A stretch of 64,000 nt of DNA from Uloborus plumipes (lineage: Eukaryota; Arthropoda; Arachnida; Araneae; Uloboridae), in assembly GCA_038373865.1 (NCBI GenBank), contig JAXGGA010005531.1, positions 1 through 64,000 of the forward strand. Direction: 5' to 3'. Each line of letters starts with the position of its first letter. The stretch's first letter is position 1. Positions 1 to 12,262 of the stretch are shown one piece after another. A program made the position numbers and the translations under genes. The notes below the pieces were generated by a model that was not told where the DNA came from, ran no database searches, and worked only from the letters and a program-made list of their open reading frames with translations.

Positions 1-693
1 AATCGCTTGGCCTTCACCAGTGCTTGACTGTAGTGAATTCTTGTTCATAAGAGGTTCTAAAGTTATAAATCATCATATAACACATACAATGTTAGTCAGT
101 CATAATAGCTTGTTCTTTGCTGAACTACTTTATGGATAAAAAATTCGCTGCGGATAGCTTTTTTTTCTAATCTGACTTTAAACTTCAATAAAAGTTCAAG
201 TAAATCACTGATGACTCTGTTATTTTCGACTTTTTTTGCATTTTACGTGAGAACTAAAATGCTACCAGAAAATATCTGGAAACGGTATAAAGCAGTGAGT
301 AACCGCCCCTAAGCAAGGGCTAAGGCATTCCATGCTGATGAGGGCATAATAAGTCCGAAACTGCAGTCCATGGATCGAAATGAACGAGTTGGCGGTGTTT
401 TGCATCTTTGCAAAATGCCTTTGTTTCTTTAATATAGTCTTTTTATTATTGAGCTTTTTCTGTTGATTTTTAATGCATAGTATTGTGCTTCTCTGGTAAG
501 CTGACTTCCGACATTGACATTGTTTTCCCTTTTTTTGGGTAATGGGGAAGGTGATTGTCCCGGATTTGAGTAAGAATACTTTTGCAAAACAACTATGAAA
601 ATAACCCAACTCAGTTCAACGGCAATTACCCTTCCCTATCAACCATAAAAGAAGTAAACTCATTGTCAATGTTGGAGGTCAACTTACCAGACA
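1..693. other. No gene seen; AT-rich sequence
   Basis: AT-rich sequence without a recognisable exon or element end. A 115-codon minus-strand open frame lies at 262-609, but it has no family resemblance and low-complexity Lys/Gln content. I treat it as chance. Confidence 0.5.
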
Positions 694-1126
694 GGCGGAT
701 CCAGAAATTTTAGTAAAAGGGGGGGGGGTCAAGTTTTAGTGCGCTGGTGGCCTTACCTTATATGTTAGTGGAAGAAAAACGAAGCATGTAAAATTTAAAC
801 CTTCTTTAAAATATCAAACGATATTGCAGAGCACAATTACTATTTTATAGTATTCTATTAAATTTACCATTTATTTATTTATTAACTTTTTTTTGTTAAA
901 AATTTACCATTAAGAAAAATATATAACTTTACAATTTATAAATTGCTTATATTAATCAACATTGGAGTTATAAAATTCCTTTTTATAAAATTCACAAATA
1001 AAATTCTGAATAAAAATTTTCGTTTCAATGAGAAGAAGATTGATAGTGGTTGAGCAACTGAAAAAAAGGTGTTTCTTACCACAGGGGGGTCAGCTGACCC
1101 TTTGATCACCCCCTGAATCCGCACTT
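694..1126. mobile_element. Putative small TIR element with G-run end
   Basis: Begins GGCGGATCCAG and soon reaches a run of G; ends with CTGAATCCGC, an imperfect inversion of the start. This end type (a 'GGATCCAG' terminus followed by poly-G) is common in arthropod non-autonomous DNA elements. No clear target duplication and no coding sequence. Confidence 0.4.
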
Positions 1127-1325
1127 GGAGCAGCACTTTGCTTTTGAAAATTTTAACAGATGATTGATTTTTCTTACAGCGTTAACGAAAACAATGTTAC
1201 CAAATTAAAACATTGTCAATAAATGTTTCCTTCAGAAAATTTGCGTCTCACATGTAATTCGATTGACCTGACGTTCTTTTCTTAAACACGGTTAATAATA
1301 ATTCACGAATATGCTGAAATTTCAA

Positions 1326-1545
1326 CCCATTAATGCCTATCGTCCCTTTTTAGAGACGGTCCAAAAAGTGTCTGAATTGACCAAAAATGAACATTTCAAC
1401 CAAATAATAGTGTTCAATTGTTACTTTGGTATTGTTTTAATTCATTATTAACAAATTGCAGCACATAACCATTGTAAAGTGTGTTCTGTAGCCGTGTGAC
1501 CAGTATACAAAATATCTTTGGAAAAAAATGTCAGGCATTAATGGG
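1326..1545. mobile_element. piggyBac-type MITE, family 1, short copy
   Basis: A 220-bp element with ends CCCATTAATGCC and GGCATTAATGGG, bordered by TTAA on the right and TCAA (one mismatch) on the left. TTAA target duplication plus CCC/GGG termini is the piggyBac signature. The inside matches both ends of the longer copy at 5133-7040, so this is an internally deleted or ancestral short form. Confidence 0.8.
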
Positions 1546-1639
1546 TTAAGAGGTCTTACGCATCGACCTACTTGATGTAGCGTACTGCCAATAAATGGGA
1601 TTAAATGGTGGAATTGGAAGCCACTCTCAAAAAAAGAAG

Positions 1640-2010
1640 AAAAAAGTAGTGGGCTCTCTTTTAAGTCTAAAATCCGGCGCCCCTTCCCAGCAAAGTCTCT
1701 CGTTCGTATGCAGAAGAAGCGGGCAATTGATAAATTACGTGCTTAACCGCATTCTGAACTGCGGCGGCTTTCACTTAAAGTGGCCCTTTGCGACAACCCG
1801 TGAAAATTGAATTTTCCTCCCTCCGGCGCGGCCTGATCCTCTCGTCTGGGGGCTGGCTGGGATCGATCCGCGGCTCCCATTGGACGGCCCCACAGAATGC
1901 GCGGGAGAGTTGATCCTCTCCCTAATCCCGCCCTTCCGAGGATGCGGCTGTCTGCATCTTCGAGGGTAGAGATTTGCGCTCCTACGGCGGCAATGCACTA
2001 CAGCCGCGAC
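1640..2010. other. GC- and CpG-rich patch of unknown role
   Basis: About 370 bp of GC-rich, CpG-dense DNA in an AT-rich setting. One minus-strand frame stays open through most of it (reading, for example, SQPAPRREDQAAPEGGKFNF), but it has no splice sites that match the Dscam frame and no family I recognise. It contains an ATTGG (inverted CCAAT) at about 1876. It could be a promoter-like CpG patch, an exon of an unidentified gene, or part of a repeat. Confidence 0.35.
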
Positions 2011-2323
2011 GGGTCGAAAAATTAGTTTGCGTTTTAAAACCCTTCCTGACCCGAATTTTATTTTGCAAAATGTTCTTTTGTTGCTGTTGGTACATTTTTC
2101 ATTTTTAAAAAATCGTTTAATCCGATCAAATGTTTCTCAATCAATGTTTGCTTGCGGGAAACAAGGGAGACAAAATTCTTGGGAAAGGGGAAATTCTCAA
2201 TTTACCGAATGAAACTTCGAATTTTACCAACTGATAAAGTGCAAGCATGCACACATGCATCCTACATGTAATGAGATATTATTTAAAAAAAAAAAGGGAT
2301 TTCATTTAACATTACTGCCTTTA

Positions 2324-4473
2324 GGGGAAGACCGCCTATATTGGACCACTGCTTAAATTGGACCTCGGGCTTAAAATCTAGTACAGAGATCTATGCTACG
2401 CTTTAACGGTAGAAATATAAAGTTTTAGGAATAAAATCATTGTGTATGAAGTTTCACCAGTCTTCGAACTGCGTAGCGGGATTTACGGCACGATTTATGT
2501 TGAAAACGTGTAAAATCTTATTTTGCGGACTTGTACCTAGTAAGATACAACTAAAACTTGTAAGCTGAGGTCAACTGCTGCTATAGCATGATGATCTGTG
2601 TTTAATGAGGATTACATCTATGTATTTACATGCGCGATTGTGATAATTTTTGACACAGAAATGAGCTGAAGAGTAAAAAATGGCATGTTTTCCTTTATTG
2701 GACCAAAAAAATTTTCCTATATTGGACCGGTGGTCCAATTTAAGAATATGATTTTACACAAGTCTTTTTATTAATCGTAACATAAAATAAGTGACTCGTC
2801 TTATTTAATAGCGTAGTTAAAATTATTTTAAGCATACTGTAACACCTATTCACGATATTCATTTAAACTTTTTTTATCAAGCACATTTTTATCAAGCAGA
2901 AGCTACAACTTCTAAAAATGTATGTTTTTTTCCTTCTTCATCCATTAAGCCGCAGTTTCAGGTTGTTAAACATATTAACGTAAATAAAATTTGTGCTGGT
3001 TTACAGAGAGAAAAATATGAAATTCTCGATATTTTCGATAACACTTTAAAAAGAAACAATTTATATGCTACTAAAATGTTCAATGTAGATGAAGCAGGTC
3101 TTTTCACTGTTCAAAAGCCCAAAGTATATTGATGTATAGAGGTAAACACCAGGTTGGAGCAATATTGAGTGGTGAACGTGGTAGAAACACACTAGTCATT
3201 TCCTACATGGGAGCACCAGAATTGCAAGCTCTCCATGCTTATTTTCAAAAGATTACGTTCCATGTATGAACTTATTGCAAAAGCTTTCCCTGGTGAGCAA
3301 TATGCTTGTTCAAAAAAAAAAAGGTTGAATCACAAACGATAATTCACACAATGGATGCAACATTTCATCAAATATGTTAAGCCAAGCAATGTAAAAAGAA
3401 TGTCCTTCTATTAATGGATAGGCACATCACTTACATAAATAACATTGATACAATAAACTTGGCTAACGAGAACGATATAATAATGCTTTCTCGTTAAGCA
3501 CATCATGCACGTAGATGTGGTCTTTATTCCCTTTCTGTCTATATATTTGTAATCAAGCATGTGATACATGTATGCGAAAACATCCAATGAGATCCATTAT
3601 CTAATATCGCATAGGAGAACTGTTTGGTACCTCTTATGGGCAAACTGCAATGAAGGCCATGAAAAATGCTGTGAGTTGATTTCAAAGAACATGAGTTTGG
3701 CCCGTTAATTTACATGTGTTTAATGATTTTGATTTGGCTGCAATAGAATTAGAGGCAAGTAGTTCAGATAAAACTACTCAAAGTGAGCAGGTTACATATT
3801 AGGTGTAAGTTGTACACCATGTACAAGAACTAGCTACGATTTAAATTAGTACAAATTCTGCAGAATCGGCGCATATTTTACATCAAAACACGATTGTGAA
3901 CTCTAACTATGATTTTGTAAAGTCACATATCACCTTTGCCTAAAAAAAGTAGAAGGAAAGAAAAGGTAGGCTGTCTCAGCAATTATTCTAACGATGTATA
4001 AAAGAAGCATAGATCAGAAAAAGTCACACGAGAAGAAGTAAGAAACTACACAAAACGATTGTTATTGCAATATTTGTCATAGAGATGAAGTGCAAAACAT
4101 GATTAAGTGTATGAAATGCCATCGGCGAGTTTATCAACTCTGCGTGAGGCCGAAGCAAAAGAAATTCTATTGCAAATTCTGGAAAAAAAGCTGTATAGTT
4201 CAAATATAAATTATTCTATGATTTCCTGGTACGGTCCAATTTAGGAAGCGCATGGTTCAATTTAGGCGCATATATTCCTAAATTGAACTTTTGCAACTTT
4301 TTGTAAGATAATTTTTTAAAAAATAATATTCATATTTTCAGAAAATATAAGCTGCTAGGGCGGTTCCTGATTAAATTGAGCACACGATGCCCTATTTAGC
4401 ATTTCTGTTTTGCTTTACATTGAGCGACACAGGCCTCCTGTTCTTAGGGGGTCCAATATAGGCGGTCTTCCCC
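2324..4473 (+). mobile_element. Decayed pogo/Tigger-type DNA transposon
   Basis: A 2150-bp element with 24-bp perfect terminal inverted repeats beginning GGGGAAGACCGCC and flanked by a TA duplication (2322-2323 and 4474-4475). Broken plus-strand reading frames encode transposase pieces: FNVDEAGLFTVQK near 3078 (the first catalytic Asp region of pogo/CENP-B-like DDE transposases), then GKHQVGAILSGERGRNTLVI near 3142. A Cys-rich C-terminal finger (CNICHRDEVQNMIKCMKCH, then Y-x-x-x-C) near 4067 resembles a PHD finger. Frames are interrupted many times, so it is dead. Confidence 0.85.
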
Positions 4474-4510
4474 TATATTTGACAAATCGTCAGACGAATT
4501 TGCCAAGTAC

Positions 4511-4786
4511 CGGTGGCGCACCCAGGATTGTTTCCTGGAAGGGCTAAGTGGCAATCCTTCGGAAAGTTTTCGAATTTGAAGTCCTAAAAACGAAAAAACT
4601 GCAGTAGTTTTTGGGGAAATTAGAAAGGGGGTTGGGGGCTATGTCTTGGCAAATTTCCAAAAATCAAGTCCAAAAAAAAAAAAAAAAAAAACGCATTTCA
4701 AGGAGTTTGATTCAACCAAGGGAGTTCATCTTGATACTTTTGGGAGAGGCTTAAGTCCCTTAGCTCCTCCCGTGGGTGCGCCATTG
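4511..4786. mobile_element. hAT-type MITE
   Basis: A 276-bp element with inverted ends (TGGCGCACCCA on the left, matched in inverse on the right) and a near-perfect 8-bp target duplication, ccaagtac / tcaagtac. The 8-bp duplication and CAR-TGGCG ends point to hAT. It contains an A-run of about 20. Confidence 0.65.
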
Positions 4787-5132
4787 TCAAGTACCGAAAC
4801 TTTTGAGAAGTCACAGTGACCTTCCATTGGGGCACCCTTGGCTGGAAATAATACGCATTTCACCATTAACGCATTCAACCCTTTTAAATGGTTGCAAGTT
4901 TATAAGCAGAAAGTTTCTGAAAGTGTACAACACTCCACCTGCTGCATTTAACTCATGTAAATCAATCCCATCCCCCTCTTTATAAAAACAGGCTGTCAAG
5001 ACTTTCTTTAGGCTGGCGTCCAGGCTGTTCTTAATCCAGTCTCGTTTTTAAAACTTCAACGTCCAACAATTTCCGGAAGGGAGCCGCCAAAAGAGAAAGT
5101 CTAAAACTTCTTTTTAAACACTTGAATTTTAA

Positions 5133-7040
5133 CCCATTAATGCCTAGCGTCCCTTTTTAGGGACGGTCCAAAAAATGGTCTGAATTACCCCAAAGTGAAC
5201 ATTTCATTTCAACCAAATAATAGTGTTCAATTAGTACCTTGGTATTGTTAACCGACTTCAACAAAGGAGGAGGTTATACAATTCGTCGGAGAATTTTTTT
5301 TTTTTCGGTATGTTACAAGATTACTCAAAGATGCCTGGACCGATTTCAAAAATTCTTTTTTTGTTAGAAAGGTCTTTCTTTCCGATTGGTCCCATCCTCT
5401 CGTGGTCCGGGTTCGATAACGGGAACCTGCAGAAATCTTTCGAAAAAGAAATTGGGATCACAGTAATCGTAATAATGACCATTTTGTACGCCAGACTTCT
5501 CTGAATTGCATAATGAAATTCATTTCTATGGTCTTTTTGAAAATTTTAAACCGAGTATCTTTCTATGTCCTGCTGTTTTCTCCTTAACTCCAACGAACTG
5601 AAAGTCGTACCAGGTACTAATTGATTCGTAATATTTCAGGTTTTATTAGTCTTAATTTACATAAGTTTTGATAAAGGAATTCTGAAGAAAGTGAGGAAAA
5701 TCTCCAAATTTTTGCTCAAATTTAAATCGATTTGTCCTAAATGATTAAATATGAAATACATTGTTACAAAACGTGATTGATATGAAACAGTTATTATAAT
5801 GATAATGAAAATTTTGAATGAAGGCTTAACTGAAGCAAACATGAAACTCATTAGCGTGCCACGTACGTAATACGTCGTAAAATTTTATGAACCGCCAGCA
5901 TCTAGTGTTGTTTTGAAATATAAATTAGTTGAAAAGCCGTTAATATTTAGCCTTTGATTAAACTAGTACACAAATAAATACCAGAGAATAACAAGGATTA
6001 TTTTTTAGTGTCAATCGTTTAAAATTTTAGACGGGTTGATACTTTCTTTCTTTTTTTCCTTACATAGTTTATTTTATGAAGCATTTGCTTAAGCAAATTA
6101 GGTGAAGTTTTGTAATGGAAACATTACCTTATTTCATATGTACATTTACACTAAAAAGAATAAAATAAAATATTTTTGGAAAAAAAAATTGAACCGACTT
6201 CGGAACTTCACTCGGCAAGTGCTCTAAAAAGTAAAAAATAATTTTATTCTTTGAACACCATCGACACTACATTTAAACATAAGTTTTGAAGTCGGTGCAA
6301 AAACTATAAGTGAAATGATGTTTAACTACATTTTGCCAACATTTTTCAGAGAAACCATTGAAAATTAAGAGCTGAATATTTGTACCATTACATAAATATG
6401 TGGTTGTCAATGTAGTGTATGCGAATGCGATTAAAAAACCTGGATTCAATGCAATTTATATATATAGTTAAATTATAGTTTCGTATGATTCTATATAGTG
6501 TTTTTGTACCGACTTCAAAACTTATGTTTAAATGTAGTGTCGATGGTGTTCAAAGAATAAAATTATTTTTTACTTTTTAGAGCACTTGCCGAGTGAAGTT
6601 CCGAAGTCGGTTCAATTTTTTTTACCAAAAATATTTTATTTCAATTCGTTATTAACAGATTGCAGCACATAACCATTGTAAAGTGTGTTCTGTAGCAGTT
6701 TTAATATGATCTTTATCAAAAATGACATCGTTCACAATCTCAAGAAAAAAGCTAAGTTTTCAAAGTGACTCCCAGCTTCCCAGTTTATGTTAATTGCTGA
6801 TTTTATTTCTTCTTATAAAATGTCTTTTTAAATATTATATCGTAGGCAGAAAAAAATTTTAGTAAAAAAAGTATGTACCCTCTGGGGTTTATCGTAACTT
6901 TTAAGGGACGATTTTTCTTTCCTTAATAAAAAAAATGTTTTTTACATAATATTTTTTTAATTATTTTTCCTGTACATTAAACACTGTTTGTAACCAGTAT
7001 ACAAAATATCTTTGGGAAAAAAATGTCAGGCATTAATGGG
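5133..7040. mobile_element. piggyBac-type element, family 1, long copy with a nested insertion
   Basis: Ends CCCATTAATGCC...GGCATTAATGGG with TTAA on both sides (5129-5132 and 7041-7044). Outer segments are collinear with the short copy at 1326-1545. Relative to that copy it has two extra blocks: a nested element at about 5248-6615, and about 300 bp near 6700-7000. No transposase frame is visible. Confidence 0.78.
5248..6615. mobile_element. Nested repeat with 'accgacttc' ends and a 109-bp inverted repeat
   Basis: Starts AACCGACTTCAACAAAGGAG and finishes with GAAGTCGGTT. 'Aaccgacttc' followed by a 'ggaggaggtt' motif is a widespread arthropod repeat signature. Inside, the arms 6189-6297 and 6507-6615 are nearly perfect inverted copies of each other and would form a long hairpin around a 210-nt loop. 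The host element is interrupted between its 'ggtattgtt' and 'ttattaac' segments. No coding sequence. Confidence 0.65.
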
Positions 7041-7044
7041 TTAA

Positions 7045-7930
7045 ACTAGTACTCCTGAAATGATGGCTTGAGTTTAACAGTACATTAATAGTTTGGGTTT
7101 TATTATACACTGTGTAACAAGAGCTAGGGTATGTCATAAAAATAAAAGGTTTTTTTTTCGACTTGGTACACGCACTTTCCTATGTATTCACTCATTTTGA
7201 GTTGATTGGTACAAAAAAAAGTTTTTGGAAAAAAAATTTAGCTACCGGGAAAACGTAATTTACATAAAACTCCGGTGTTTTTTTTCAAAAAGTTCACTAC
7301 TTTCAGGTTGAATACGCAATATAGCTGCGGGAATTTTTTAAAAGATTGTTCTGCTAACTTAAATGCATTTTTTAACTCTAATGAACGTACTTTCCTGATA
7401 AAAAATATAGTTAAATATACATTTCGTCTCCTTTTGCTTTTAAAAAGAGCAGAAACTATCGGTAATCGTTCCTACTGAAACGGGTTACGCTTCTGGTCAA
7501 TTGACACCGCTGTCTTCGTTAGGCAGTCAGCTGTTCAGGGGAAAATGCCACCTGCAACTGGGAAGTGACCCCCATTTTACTTATTTACCCCCCCCCCCCC
7601 CCCAAGATAACTTTTGACCAGCAGACGCGTTTTGACTAAAATGTCTCTCATCCTGCCTAAGATTTTTATATCAGTTGCGCTTTCCGACAAAAGGCAGGTT
7701 GAGATTCTCTTTTTTGTTTTATTAAAGGATGGATTGATTTCCACTAAAAACCTGGAAAGCGAAAGGCACTAACAATTTTAAACATCGAAGAAGTCGGACT
7801 TACAGTTCGACTCTCCCGAAAGCTAGTACCGTCGTGTAATATTATGACACGAGGAAATACCCTGGAATTTTTGTAGTATAGCTGTAAGAAGTAAACGAAA
7901 CTTAATAGCGCAACCGTTACTTTAGTCAGG
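7045..7930. other. No gene seen
   Basis: AT-rich sequence with a long C homopolymer near 7590-7604. No exon, RNA gene or element boundary that I can support. Confidence 0.4.
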
Positions 7931-9500
7931 TTTGCTGTGTCAAGGAAAGTGCTAATTTATGTCATAAATGAATTTCCGAAGCACTTCCAAATAAAAACCA
8001 AAAATGTTTCTATTTTAATACTGTAAACTTCTTTGCACATACAATCCATAACAAATTTTTGTGATTTTGCTTTAATTCGTGACAATAGAACTCTTTTTAT
8101 TGCTTCAATGTCATGTCGGCAGCGCATGACACATTCGATTTGCAAATTTAAAAAAAATCCTGTGGATTTTAAAACATCGCAGCATAAACATATACTGAAG
8201 GAAATAACGTGTTTTATGTTCGTCTATGAAGATTAACTCTTATGTTTTAGATAAAATGAATTTGTATTTATAAAAAAATACAATTTCTGCTTGTCACAAG
8301 TTTTCATAACATGACGAGAGCGCAAATTTCTGCGATGATAATTTCAAGACAAAACATTTTTTGGTATTAATAAAGTGCCCTGGGTGAAGCTCTAATATGT
8401 GATGTTCAAGTTTCGATCGAAAGTTTTCATTTCAGTTGCATTGCATTACAGGTAAGATGTGTTCAATCTTGACTTTTTCGTTTCTACCAAATGAAGTGTC
8501 ATGTCGGTAACGGAAAATACGACACAAAATAAATTAATTTTTCAATCTCCTTTTGCACAATGGAAAAGAAACCTATTACCATGGACATGATAAGGTGTTT
8601 TTATTCTCGAATCTTTAATTTGGGATGTTCAGCTATCATATTGCAGGAAATTTGTCATGTCGGCAGCGTCGAAGTAGAAGATATTTGTTGCGAAACTGAT
8701 GCGTGCGTTACCGATGTTTTTTCGCAATTCTTTTTTCGCGTTATTGTTGAGATGAGTTTTAAAGTACCAAGATCAAGTGCATCGTTTTTTCTGCCAAATT
8801 TTCCCGTTATTGGAAGCAGTTTATTTGTGTTTTTCAAATGCTTCAAAAATATTAATTCTTCCGCAAAATTTGAATTTTCAACTCTCTTTTCTTTTACATC
8901 AATATTCAGACCTTCGTTCGTAACTACTGTACCCAAAAATATAATTTTGTTTTAAAATGAAGAACTTACAAACAGCTTAGTGCAAATCTCCCTTCTCCAC
9001 CAAACTCTGACTACCTTGAATTAATTTCGTTTTTTAAGATTGTGTTAAGAATTTTATTTTATTTTAATTTTTTTTACTATTAACCTATTTATCTATTTGA
9101 AAAAAAAATTTGTCTCACTTATTTAAACTTTAACTAACTTTTAATTAGTTTCTAATTTTATTTATGAAACAAAAAAAAATTCAGGCTGTGTAAATATTAT
9201 TATATTCTAAGTAAGAATTATTTTCTTTTCAAACATAAAAGGTAGTGAAAGTGTTCACTTTTGTTACACTAAGTGTGAAATCTGTAATATTTGTCCGATC
9301 GGTAGCATTCTCATCATGTCGGTAACGCTCAAAAACAACCCCCTTAAAATGGGGGTAAATGTTCACCTTGGCCATGCCCCTAATTAAAAAAAACTGTTAT
9401 TAATGTGTAATTGAAATACCCTATTAATTTTATTTTCTGAGTATCTTTAAAAATTGAAAATTTCCATGGTCAAATTGCCACTTTTTCTAATATTCACCCA
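7930..9500. mobile_element. Putative DNA element rich in TCGGTAACG motifs (copy A)
   Basis: The right end (TCAAATTGCCACTTTTTCTA at 9470) and left end (GGAAAGTGCTAATTTATGTC near 7944) resemble the termini of the element at 38370-39976. Copies of ATGTCGGTAACG or ATGTCGGCAGCG occur near 8112, 8502, 8659, 9316 and, inverted, 8708. A minus-strand frame at 8655-8936 has codon use compatible with coding, but I recognise no family. The left boundary is uncertain. Confidence 0.5.
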
Positions 9501-11095
9501 CAGATGCTTTTTATGGACTTCATTTTACTCTATGTAGAGATTAATGCTGATTTTATTTGCCTTTTAGGAATAACTTCGTGGATGAAGAGCTAGCTGCAAA
9601 TTCCGTAACGGCAATTTTAATCGATATTATCTAGAAGAAAAAAAAGTGTTAGTTTTTGATTTTTTGTAAAAACTGATTTAAATTAAGCAGCCTATCCTTC
9701 AAAACAAATTAAGTTAATGAAAACCACATGAAATTTAAAAAAAATTAAATAAATAAATACATTTAAAAAACATTAATATTAATACACAAAAATTCTTAAT
9801 ATCTGCAAATGGCTATTTCGAGACTAACAAAGCGAATATTTTCGGCAGTGTTAAAAGAAAAATAAAAAGAGGACCACAGCAACTTACTCAATAGACAAGG
9901 AGCAGCTATTTTTAAATTACTCAATTCATTTGTATTTTTAATTACGTTGCCATTTTATTTCTTATATTTTAGTAATGTTCCCGACGCTTTAAAAAAATCT
10001 GGTTATTTCTCTGCTTTTTTTTTTTTTTTTGAGAAAAGAATTGCTTAATAGAAATAGATTTTTTCAAAAACGAGTGACGGATAAAATGTTTTTTTATCGT
10101 TTCTACAACTTAGCTTAAATTTTAATGCTGTGGTGATATTTGTTAAAGTCGTTGACTTATATTTCTTCAGACAACTAGTTACCATGAAAGATGAAGATTC
10201 GGGAGACTCTGCATTAATTTAGGGAGACTTTGTATGAATAAATGTATAGCAGCAAAACTTTTGAGTGCAAAAGGGGATTTTTTTAAGTATAAATGGGGAT
10301 TTCGAAAATTGAGTGAAAAATTAGGAGTGGAAAAAGTTTTAAAAGAGGCATAAGATTTCTTTTTATATAGAAATGATAGTAAACGCTTCTTGCAGGAAGG
10401 AAAAAATTTAGAAAGTTCAAAGAGAAAAAGCGGAAACCTTTTAGCGTATTTTCTGGGAAGAAAAAGTTAAAAAAAAAAAAAAAGGAACAAAATAAGCATG
10501 TTTCAAAAATGATCAGGTTATTATTTTCATAATCGTATATGAAATGGTTTCTTTTTGGCGGTTGAGATCGTCCTACTGTAAGGATTTTTCTCAAAATTTT
10601 AATCACCAAAATATTCTCCACTTGAGAAATTTCGCTAATTAGGTGAAAATTCGGAAGACATTTACTTCATTAGAGAGTTTAGGGAGAAGGTATTGACATT
10701 ATACATCATTATCTACTTGCATAGCTATAGCTAACCGAAAATAGGAAGATACAAACTGTTTTCTTGAGAGTATAATTCAAGTTTCCCTTCAGTAGTAAGC
10801 TCCAGGGTTTGCCAAAGCGGGACCAGCCCACTTGAAACAACCCACTATGTTGGTAAAGTGAGTTCTTTCAAAATTTATTATATATTGAAAACATTTATTT
10901 CGGAAACAAACTAAACGTTACGAATATTTTGATCCATACTAAGGCTAGACATTGGTATTGATCAATTTAGTCTTTGTCAGTACCTGGTCCAGAAATTACC
11001 ATCATCCTTTCCTGACAGTTTATTAGGTATTAAAAATAAAACTGCACATAAAGTCCCCCCCCCCTTTTTTTAATGCTTAAAAGATAAAAAAAAAA
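9501..11095. other. No gene seen; low-complexity AT-rich DNA
   Basis: Poly-T and poly-A tracts and short chance frames. The minus frame at 10283-10621 is Phe/Leu-rich and arises from A/T runs. Nothing supportable. Confidence 0.4.
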
Positions 11096-12262
11096 TCTGG
11101 TATGGACCCCACACTACTTCCTTTTACGTGTAAATTTTTTAGTAGTTGTCTTAAGTGCTAAAAAAAGTGCTTGGAGTGAGCAAGGTAACAATTCAAATAT
11201 TTACTCCCCTAATCTGCCCCAAAACAATGCAAAAAATATTTTACAATGGTTAATTTTCTAAATATTGCTGATTTTAATATCATTCAGTGAATTTTTCGCA
11301 AAATATCGCCAATAGCGCCAAGTTGAATCCAAAATAAATAAATAATTTTTTCGCCAAATTTGTCGCCAACTTGGAGATATGTCGCCAAGTTGGCGTCACA
11401 CACTTAGCGACCAAAAGCTTGGCGACATATCGCCAAGTGGTGGCGCCAATTCATATCACTTGAGTCTGCATTGAAATTAACACTGATTTACCCACAAAAA
11501 TGGGTAAAACACCCCCTTGGGAACATTCGAATGCAATCACAAGGGGAGGTGCACAACTAGACCCCCCTCAGAGCCTACATACCAAGCTAGAAGCTTCTAC
11601 GGCACATAGTTTTTGAGTTATGCGACATACATACGCACTAGAGATGAGTTCGGGCTCACTTTTGAAGGCCCGAGCCCACCCGAGAGCGAGAATTTTTAAT
11701 CCGAGCCCGCCCGAGCCCGAGTGATATTGTCTTGTTTTGAGCCCGACCCGGCCCGAGCCCGAGTGTATCAAATATCAATATGTAGTTTTAATTTCCACTT
11801 GGGATGCACTGCCATATGGTATATCGTAATAGCAATCGCAAATATATTATAAGTGGGTGCTATCTTTTTGAATTATTATTATTATTATTGCTGCCATTAA
11901 GAAAAACGGTTCTCACGCTCTTTAAGTACCCAATATTTTATGTCGTGAACGTTGTATTTGTATAAAAACTGACTATCTTAATATGAGATCGAGCCCGAGC
12001 CCGGCTCATCTCTAATACGCACATATATCCGCACATACGTATACACAGACGTCACGAGAAAACTTGTCGTAATTTACTTGGGGGTGGTCGAAATTGATTT
12101 TTCGGCTGTTTGTATGTTGTTAGGTACATATGTACGTGCTGATAGGTCGAAAAAACTACGCGACATTCATTCGGGGTGAGCAAAGCTAAAATTTAGACCG
12201 AAATTTGAGTGAAATTTTTTTCGTGATCACAATACTTCCTTTACTACGTAAAAGGAAGTAAA
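11096..12262. repeat. Interspersed repeat family R1, copy 1 (interrupted by a hAT MITE)
   Basis: Collinear with 23900-24662 across its whole length. It starts near CACACTACTTCCTTTTAC and ends near ACGTAAAAGGAAGTAAAA, so the termini are inverted relative to each other. A central block (11300-11450) is packed with TTGGCG/CGCCAA motifs. The hAT-type MITE at 11639-12014 sits inside it. Class not determined. Confidence 0.75.
11639..12014. mobile_element. hAT-type MITE, family 2, short copy
   Basis: 376 bp, ends TAGAGATGAG...CTCATCTCTA, with a perfect 8-bp target duplication atacgcac (11631-11638 and 12015-12022). Subterminal regions repeat GAGCCCG / CGGGCTC many times. The inserted site interrupts repeat R1, whose other copy lacks the insertion and shows the empty site. 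Confidence 0.88.

Noticed and set aside
8560..8955. 131-codon plus-strand frame
   Set aside because: Phe-rich and unlike any family. It overlaps a more coding-like minus frame and both fall within a repeat element.
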